In this document: one piece after another, positions 41,028-46,427 of the stretch
Layout: each line of letters begins with the position of its first letter
Position numbering within the stretch: the first letter of the stretch is position 1
Assembly: GCA_945861405.1 (NCBI GenBank)
Contig: CAMAUL010000018.1
Coordinates: 1-46,427, forward strand
Direction: 5' to 3'
DNA length: 46,427 bases
Source of the DNA: Candidatus Methylobacter oryzae
Lineage (GTDB): Bacteria > Pseudomonadota > Gammaproteobacteria > Methylococcales > Methylomonadaceae
Notes under the pieces: generated by a model
Databases searched by the model: none
Told to the model about the DNA's origin: nothing
The model's input: the letters and a program-made list of their open reading frames with translations, nothing else
Made by a program: the position numbers and the translations under genes

Positions 41028-42020
41028 TTACATCGATAGCTGATTGAGCAAAAACGCTTTAACTTCCTGCCGCCTTATTTCCGATGGATGTTTGGGGCAG
41101 TTTTGCCAACCATGTATCAAACTGGAATGAGTCCCTGACGGAATCTCGCATAGAAGCTTACCGTCATCGTCTTTCACGGTATATTCGGCTTTGGTAATTT
41201 GCCGACACAAAAAACCAGAACCTAACTCCCGTTTCAGATATTCGTATTTTTCAATCGGGGCAGTGGTGTCCAAAGCAAAACGGGTGCCGTAGGCCTTTGC
41301 AGGCAATAATGACCTTATTGGTGGATACTTGATTGGATTAGGATTAAGTCGCTGCTTTGCCAGTTCCCACTCTGAATCTGAGATTGCCAAGTCTTGCTCA
41401 CCGCCAAACCCAAGCTTTGTCCGCATAGGTAATGTTGGCTGAGCCAGCACAATCCGGGTTACCCGAGGATTATCCAGCAATGCCAACGGCAATGCACCGG
41501 TAAGGCAATTACCGATAATGCCGATATTCTGCTGGGGATGGCTTTTGGCAATTTCCGCCACAAACTTGCGTAACCATTGGGTTATCAATGTGCTTCCACC
41601 GAGTTTAGGCTGCGGCTCCCATTCCTGCGCCCAAATATAGTCCCAAAAACCACTCGGTAAACTGTCACGATACACTTCCCCCATCAACAGCGGTACATAG
41701 ACGGTAAAATCTTTCGTCAAGGTTACTGCATAATCGATGGTTTTTGTTTCCAGCCCTGGCATTTCGTGCAGCAAGATTACGGGCGGTTTACTTTTATCCT
41801 CCCCACATATCAGGTAATCATGCTTAAGCTCAACGGATTCATCAAAAGTTTTAAAGTTCTTTTGGACATCCTGCGTGGTTAACACCGCCGCATCACCTGG
41901 ACTAGTCGGCACCCGCTTGCAGATAATAGCATGTTGCGGTTCCAATTCTTGCTTGATGACAAGGGATCCACAGCCGCTAAGTAAACCAACCAGCAATAAA
42001 CATTGAATTAAGGCTTTCAT
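41028..42020 (-). CDS. Dienelactone-hydrolase-like lipoprotein
   Basis: The 330-residue protein has a lipobox LLSGC (Cys17) and an alpha/beta-hydrolase fold of the dienelactone hydrolase type. The nucleophile is Cys172 in IGNCLTGALP, as in dienelactone hydrolase (GxCxG). Glu86 in LLHEMPGLE matches the residue that pairs with that Cys, and HSSLIHG near the C terminus supplies a likely His. Family members are normally cytoplasmic, so a lipidated one is unusual. Its start overlaps the stop of the large hydrolase gene as ATGA. The substrate is unknown. Confidence 0.83.
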   Translation of the reverse strand: MKALIQCLLLVGLLSGCGSLVIKQELEPQHAIICKRVPTSPGDAAVLTTQDVQKNFKTFDESVELKHDYLICGEDKSKPPVILLHEMPGLETKTIDYAVTLTKDFTVYVPLLMGEVYRDSLPSGFWDYIWAQEWEPQPKLGGSTLITQWLRKFVAEIAKSHPQQNIGIIGNCLTGALPLALLDNPRVTRIVLAQPTLPMRTKLGFGGEQDLAISDSEWELAKQRLNPNPIKYPPIRSLLPAKAYGTRFALDTTAPIEKYEYLKRELGSGFLCRQITKAEYTVKDDDGKLLCEIPSGTHSSLIHGWQNCPKHPSEIRRQEVKAFLLNQLSM

Positions 42021-44287
42021 TTTCCGCTCTCCTTAGAAGAACAGATAACCCCGTATTTCTGCATTTCTTTTGGATTTAATTCACACAGTTCTTTCTCAAA
42101 GTCGGTTTTGGTGAAGTTCAACATAAAATTGAATGTGTAATCGCGTTTCTCCAAACGTTGACACTCTTCCGATACATTCCAGCAGTTGTCGGCATCAGGT
42201 ATTCCGGTTTCGCGCAGATCACTGTGTGCACCGACAGGAGGCATTTTTGAGTCATAAACTTTACTGGCATCGAAGGAATAAAATTTCTCCCGTAGCCAAA
42301 GCAGTTTTTCTGGTTCGAAGTCAGATTTAAAACCAGCCTGAGTCAGAGAGGGTTTAGAGTTGAAACGACAAAAAGTTTCAGGGTCGATATTAGGCGCAAA
42401 TGGCGTGAATTCAGAAAGAGATCGTCCTTGGCTCTTTAAATCGATATTTTTAAGTTGCTCATCACTGTAGCCTTCTTTTTGACATGACCCCTTGTCTGAT
42501 GGATCACAGTAATAATCAGCTAAGCCCGACAAATTAGCTTGTGCCCACCTCCCTTCTGCTAAATGATTTAAACCGGTTTTCCCTAATCCTGATCTAGAAA
42601 GCCGAAATGCGCCTTGCTCAGCCTCATCCCGCTGAAAAACTAATGGGCTATTTAAACTTAAACCTTGCGTTGGGTTTCCAAACATTCGTGTTAGTTTGAT
42701 CGGTAGAAAGAAATCCACACTATTTGCCAAGTTCTTGCCAAGACTTTTAAAGCTCAGTTCCGAATCGGATTCAGGGGAAAACCAGCCGTCGAGAGTACCG
42801 GTTCGGATATGGTGCATAAAATCAAAGGGAAGATTGGTTACCGTATGAAATGCATAACCTAATTGGCTTTCAACAACACCTTCACCAAGCCCCATTACTC
42901 CACTTACCCCTTGAAACATTTTAAAAAAAGGATACGTTACAATCCCTGCTGGATAATTATGAGTGAAATCAGCAAAATATTGATCTACACCATTAGCATT
43001 TTGCTGAAACCATTGGCTCAATTGGCCGTTGAGCATCAACTCTCTTAAAACAAATAGGCCTCCATTGGCGTAGTCGTTATTGGTGTAAACGATAGCTTTG
43101 CGCGGTATAAACTTCAAAGTCTCTGTTGGTGATGAATGGAACTGATCTACAGGGTAGGATAATTCTCCTGGGTGGAAAGCCGGATTAAAAAGCACCAACG
43201 AATCAATCGGTGTTAATCGAGTATTTTTATACCATTCGTTTAACAAAACTGGGGGACTGGCATCTCTATGACCCAATACCTCAGTCCCCAAGAAATAATG
43301 TCCCGTTTTAGGTGAAATAGCTAATTCATGCAATTTCTTCCAATCCGGCTCATGGTCTTCCAGAAGCCAGCGCCTTAGTGCCTCCATTCCAGCCAGTGCC
43401 ACAAGTTTAGCACCATAGCTATGGCCTACCAGATGCAATTTTGTTTGTGCTAAAGGAACACAGACGTCATCGGCAGGGCTAAACGGGTCTGGTTTGTTAC
43501 AAGGAGTTTTTTCTAAGGCTTGTTTATCCTCTTTCTTTTGCTGAATCAATTTGTAAATGAGTGCCGACAGAGGTAAATCTTCACCCATCGTAGAATCGGC
43601 ATCTTCAATTAAATTACTGTCCTGATAACCATAAGCCTGATCCCCCCAATCTTTTCCAATATAATAGTTTGGATTATGTGTGCCGAGCGCGTTCATAGAG
43701 GCATTTAAGCTTTCTTTCCATACCGTAAATATGTGCAGCGGAATTTTATCAACAACATTGGTCAACGGTTCTACAGCAGAATCCATACCGAAAGGCAACA
43801 CCGCTTTCACCAAATCAGTAGTCGGGCGCGTGGTGGATGTCCAGGTAACAAAAATAAAATAAGGTTGGAAACAACTATTCGATACATCATTATTGTGCAT
43901 GACCGAAGGTTTACAACGATCCTGGTTGGCCAATGAGTTTTTTTGCTTTTCCACGAAGGCGTCTATTCGCTCCATGTAACTATGGTAATTAGCGATAGCC
44001 ACCGGCAAGGTGTAATTCCAACCGTGGGAAACTAAATAAATGTCACTGATAGCCGGTTTATCAAGAGATTTGCGCCATTTCATTTCAGTAAGCAGCTCTT
44101 CAACCGGATGGGTCAGTAATCGATGCTCACCGTTGTAAATAGCAAAGCTGTAATTGTGACCGCGCACTACATAGGAATTTTCCTTATGCGGCATGTATTT
44201 GTGATTTTGATCTGTTGCACAACCGCTAAGTAATATCAGTATGGTTAGGTAAGCCGTTAGCATCTTCAGTTGCTTATGGGAGTTCAT
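42017..44287 (-). CDS. Large alpha/beta-hydrolase lipoprotein
   Basis: The 756-residue protein has a lipobox LLSGC (Cys23) and a serine-hydrolase core with LVSHGWNYTLP (~oxyanion region, residue 80s) and the nucleophile elbow HLVGHSYGAKL (~287). The C-terminal ~300 residues match nothing I recognise. Esterase, lipase or peptidoglycan/ester hydrolase activity is possible; the substrate is unknown. It is followed by the dienelactone-hydrolase-like gene with a 4-bp overlap, so both are made together and probably act at the same membrane. Confidence 0.8.
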   Translation of the reverse strand: MNSHKQLKMLTAYLTILILLSGCATDQNHKYMPHKENSYVVRGHNYSFAIYNGEHRLLTHPVEELLTEMKWRKSLDKPAISDIYLVSHGWNYTLPVAIANYHSYMERIDAFVEKQKNSLANQDRCKPSVMHNNDVSNSCFQPYFIFVTWTSTTRPTTDLVKAVLPFGMDSAVEPLTNVVDKIPLHIFTVWKESLNASMNALGTHNPNYYIGKDWGDQAYGYQDSNLIEDADSTMGEDLPLSALIYKLIQQKKEDKQALEKTPCNKPDPFSPADDVCVPLAQTKLHLVGHSYGAKLVALAGMEALRRWLLEDHEPDWKKLHELAISPKTGHYFLGTEVLGHRDASPPVLLNEWYKNTRLTPIDSLVLFNPAFHPGELSYPVDQFHSSPTETLKFIPRKAIVYTNNDYANGGLFVLRELMLNGQLSQWFQQNANGVDQYFADFTHNYPAGIVTYPFFKMFQGVSGVMGLGEGVVESQLGYAFHTVTNLPFDFMHHIRTGTLDGWFSPESDSELSFKSLGKNLANSVDFFLPIKLTRMFGNPTQGLSLNSPLVFQRDEAEQGAFRLSRSGLGKTGLNHLAEGRWAQANLSGLADYYCDPSDKGSCQKEGYSDEQLKNIDLKSQGRSLSEFTPFAPNIDPETFCRFNSKPSLTQAGFKSDFEPEKLLWLREKFYSFDASKVYDSKMPPVGAHSDLRETGIPDADNCWNVSEECQRLEKRDYTFNFMLNFTKTDFEKELCELNPKEMQKYGVICSSKESGK

Positions 44288-44492
44288 GTTTGCCCCTTCT
44301 TATTGTTTTGATAATTTATTGGAAGCTGTTTTATTTCGTTGGCACATCAAAATCCAGCCTATTTTTAGTTACACCGTTCAAAGTGGCTAAATTTTGATAC
44401 CTTGCGACAAATTGTTATCTTCGTCTATCCTGTAAAAGCCGCTTCACGCTATACTCACAGGCTTCCAACGTTTAAAAGTGCCGATGAAATGC

Positions 44493-45578
44493 TTATTTGC
44501 TGTCCAGGGCTTTACTGCCTATGGCGACAGTTCTCAGTTCATTAAGCTTCGCCGATACTGAATAGTTAATCCCCGTAGCATTGTCCTTGAGTTTGTCCGA
44601 TAACTTATCCGCTGCTGTCCCTTCCGGCACAAGTCCTAATTTGAGTGCTTCTGCTAAAATTGCATCTCGCTTTCCTTTATCAGTTTCCACTGCAAACGCC
44701 TTTTCAATATCGCGGATCAAGTCTTTGTTTAGGCTTTCAGCTTCATTTTTCGCCGCATCGGGTGCCATACTTTCAAAAGCAACTTGGCGTACAGAAGCCC
44801 TTTTAGCGAAGGCAGTGGCGGCTTGGCCGGTGGCGAAGAATTGAATATGATTGGGCTTCCCTTTCCAAATGGGTGCTGATTCGTTCGCCTTGTCATCCCA
44901 ACCGCTTGCGTTGTCTATTGACGCATAGAAAGAAGGTAATTTGACATTCCAAACCTCACCTGTTCCGCTAGAACAACCTTTATCAACAAAAATCGGGGGC
45001 GATGCGAATTCCTTACGATTGTAGCCTAACTTCAATGAATCGGGATAAGGCCCCGCTGTGCCGCTCCACGCGACCTTAAGACCATACGCTGTATCTGTAG
45101 CAAAATAAAATGGGCGGGAGTCTTTTTGATACTCTTCCAGAGTAGTCCCTATTAAAGAATGCCACGCTTTTAAAAACCAAACTCGGGGATCCACCGGTGG
45201 TTCTTTCAAGCATAAAGATGAATCAACAGGATCATTCGACTCTTGAGCCAAATAAACCGCTGCATCACCTCCCGCAAATTGGCCAGTAATTCTTGGGTTT
45301 AAAAAGTTCCCTTGCAAACCAAAAGCACCTAGTAACGGCAAAGCGGTTTCTTTCGATTCATTGCCGTTACTACCTGATTTTCCCATTGTTTGTGGAAACG
45401 TCGGCTGAATCGCCAACTCTCTTCTGGCAATGGTAATTTCCGCAGTCGGCGGTTTTGTATCAATATCGAGTCCAACATTAGTTTTGGTTACCAACAAAGC
45501 CCTATCGTATCCGGCACAACTAGATACCACAGTGCCGAACAAAACCAGCGCCACTCTAGATATAAAAGTGAGTTTCAT
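44493..45578 (-). CDS. Lipoprotein of unknown function
   Basis: The 361-residue protein has a signal peptide ending in lipobox VVSSC (Cys21). The mature part begins with a beta-rich segment (TKTNVGLDIDTKPPTAEITIARRELAIQP style), then GAFGLQGNFLNPRITGQFAGGDAA, and ends in a helical region (~265-361). I recognise no named domain. It starts 20 bases after the small lipoprotein gene and is probably in its operon; the large hydrolase gene follows after 205 bases. Confidence 0.75.
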   Translation of the reverse strand: MKLTFISRVALVLFGTVVSSCAGYDRALLVTKTNVGLDIDTKPPTAEITIARRELAIQPTFPQTMGKSGSNGNESKETALPLLGAFGLQGNFLNPRITGQFAGGDAAVYLAQESNDPVDSSLCLKEPPVDPRVWFLKAWHSLIGTTLEEYQKDSRPFYFATDTAYGLKVAWSGTAGPYPDSLKLGYNRKEFASPPIFVDKGCSSGTGEVWNVKLPSFYASIDNASGWDDKANESAPIWKGKPNHIQFFATGQAATAFAKRASVRQVAFESMAPDAAKNEAESLNKDLIRDIEKAFAVETDKGKRDAILAEALKLGLVPEGTAADKLSDKLKDNATGINYSVSAKLNELRTVAIGSKALDSK

Positions 45579-45597
45579 GTTTACGTCTCCCCGTGAT

Positions 45598-45972
45598 TTA
45601 TTTATTGTTGTTATGATTTGGTACTATCAGTGTGGGTGGCTGTGAGCCGAATTTGAATAAAAAGAAATTGTCGTCTTCCGGCTTATGAATAGCAATGGAG
45701 GTATTATCGTCGTAGATGGTGATCCGCTCACGCTGATCCCAACCTGCGCTCATGCCAACCGCACCCTCTTCCACGCCCAAAGCGACACCTGCCAGAGTTG
45801 CTTTGCGAATGATCGCCTGTTTGCCGTCTTCAGGCGCTGAAACTTTGGTAGCCAAATGACCAATTCCCCAGATATGTTCGGCTCCGGTTTCTGCATCCCG
45901 GTAATAAATCGCGCAGCCTGAAACAGCGAAAGAAAGCGTGACTATTAGTATAACCTTGGCTGGCTTAACCAT
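45598..45972 (-). CDS. Small lipoprotein of unknown function
   Basis: The 124-residue protein has a signal peptide with lipobox AVSGC (Cys20), then AIYYRDAETGAEHIWGIGHL, a Gly-rich centre (VALGVEEGAVGMSAGWDQRERI) and a short C terminus ending in Asn/Lys. No known domain was identified. It is the first gene of the minus-strand lipoprotein group. GGAG-type sequence lies just upstream of the ATG. Confidence 0.75.
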   Translation of the reverse strand: MVKPAKVILIVTLSFAVSGCAIYYRDAETGAEHIWGIGHLATKVSAPEDGKQAIIRKATLAGVALGVEEGAVGMSAGWDQRERITIYDDNTSIAIHKPEDDNFFLFKFGSQPPTLIVPNHNNNK

Positions 45973-46327
45973 TGTCCATCCTCCAAATCTCCAGCTTGTA
46001 CGTTATTATTAGCCAAGTCCCCATTAACGAGCCGACACAGACTACTGAAAGGTAGGAAAGGGTGAGCAACCAGACAAAACACAAAGTCTAGAGACAAACA
46101 TCGGTGCTTGAAATGGATAATACGCACCTCATAACCGTTCTGCAATTAAATAATTTTACAAAGCTATTGATCAACTACCCAATCCAGCAACATTAATTTG
46201 TAAATCCACTCAATTTTTATTAGTTTATCTCTCACTTTACTGTCACTGTCCCCAAGCAACCAAGCTAAAGCTCGGAAACTAGTGTAACGTCCCCAACAAA
46301 TATTTAGATATGATAAAATTGGTGCCT
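45973..46327. other. Noncoding AT-rich gap before the transposase
   Basis: This 355-base stretch holds the upstream region of the lipoprotein operon and, near 46280-46327, the presumed left end of an IS630-type element. A 66-codon minus-strand frame (45945-46145) overlaps the lipoprotein start and is not supported. No terminal inverted repeat can be confirmed, because the other end lies outside the window. Confidence 0.4.
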
Positions 46328-46427
46328 ATGAAAACACCAATGAAGCTATCACTGACCGATGAAGATAAATTAACCTTGGAGCGCTGGGTTAAAAGCAGAG
46401 CAACTGGAACCAAACAAAAGCAGCGCG
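46328..46427 (+). CDS. IS630-family transposase, N-terminal fragment cut by window edge
   Basis: The ATG at 46328 opens a frame that runs off the window and reads KLSLTDEDKLTLERWVKSRA followed by TGTKQKQR. That pattern (LTxEDxxxLExWVxxRxT-xxxxxR) is typical of the N-terminal helix-turn-helix region of IS630/IS-family DDE transposases. Only 33 residues are visible, so completeness cannot be judged. It borders the lipoprotein module. Confidence 0.7.
   Translation, partial: MKTPMKLSLTDEDKLTLERWVKSRATGTKQKQR

Noticed and set aside
45945-46145. 66-codon minus-strand frame upstream of the small lipoprotein
   Set aside because: It overlaps the lipoprotein start in another frame, has no domain and no ribosome-binding site.

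Overview
The window reads as chromosomal DNA of a gammaproteobacterium. The nlpD-rpoS pair, dapA followed by bamC, a full-length fused purL, rapA and the moeA/mobB pair are all typical of that class. The many short dispersed palindromes, the GH17 glucan enzyme and the dense c-di-GMP signalling gene set would suit a free-living aquatic or soil member such as a Methylococcales methanotroph, but no diagnostic methane-oxidation gene is present, so that placement is a weak inference. No tRNA, rRNA or CRISPR array was seen.

Layout. Positions 1-2700 hold an ankyrin-repeat gene, an APS kinase (cysC) preceded by a possible 38-codon ORF, and a secretin-like exported protein. The ankyrin gene and the small ORF share a diverged duplicated leader. 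Positions 2700-4115 hold a hemerythrin protein, a PhnA/YjdM zinc-ribbon protein and a 189-bp MITE-like element. Positions 4116-8500 hold moeA-mobB on the minus strand, then J-domain membrane protein, nlpD and rpoS on the plus strand. Positions 8576-12342 hold an overlapping GNAT/nitrilase pair, a GH17 membrane glucan enzyme and a small coiled-coil protein. Positions 12525-15544 hold a di-iron oxygen-binding (ODP-type) metallo-beta-lactamase-fold protein two bases ahead of a GGDEF-EAL protein. Positions 15538-20741 hold a J-domain/Sel1 protein, a CvfB-like S1 protein and rapA. RapA carries four copies of a 51-bp protein-coding repeat, two in each orientation.

Positions 21008-21771 hold two tandem glycine-zipper proteins. 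Positions 21902-31168 (minus strand) are the signalling core, built of two cassettes. In transcription order the first is REC-HD-GYP, PAS histidine kinase with two REC domains, a single REC, and Hpt-REC-REC-GGDEF, every junction an ATGA overlap. The second is a UrtA-like periplasmic binding protein overlapping a Cache/HAMP/PAS hybrid kinase. A PilZ membrane protein (31251-32186) lies immediately upstream. Together these suggest ligand and redox sensing feeding synthesis, breakdown and read-out of c-di-GMP. Positions 32426-39531 are housekeeping: purL, bamC, dapA and a CinA-like protein with a degenerate amidase domain. A tandem-HD/HD-GYP protein follows on the plus strand.

Positions 41028-45972 hold four minus-strand lipoprotein genes: a dienelactone-hydrolase-like enzyme, a large alpha/beta hydrolase and two unknown lipoproteins. 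They look like an accessory envelope module next to a truncated IS630-type transposase at the right edge.

Intergenic spaces are rich in palindromic repeats of at least four families. Two genes (GGDEF-EAL and GH17) end inside such repeats, so the repeats supply their last codons and stops.
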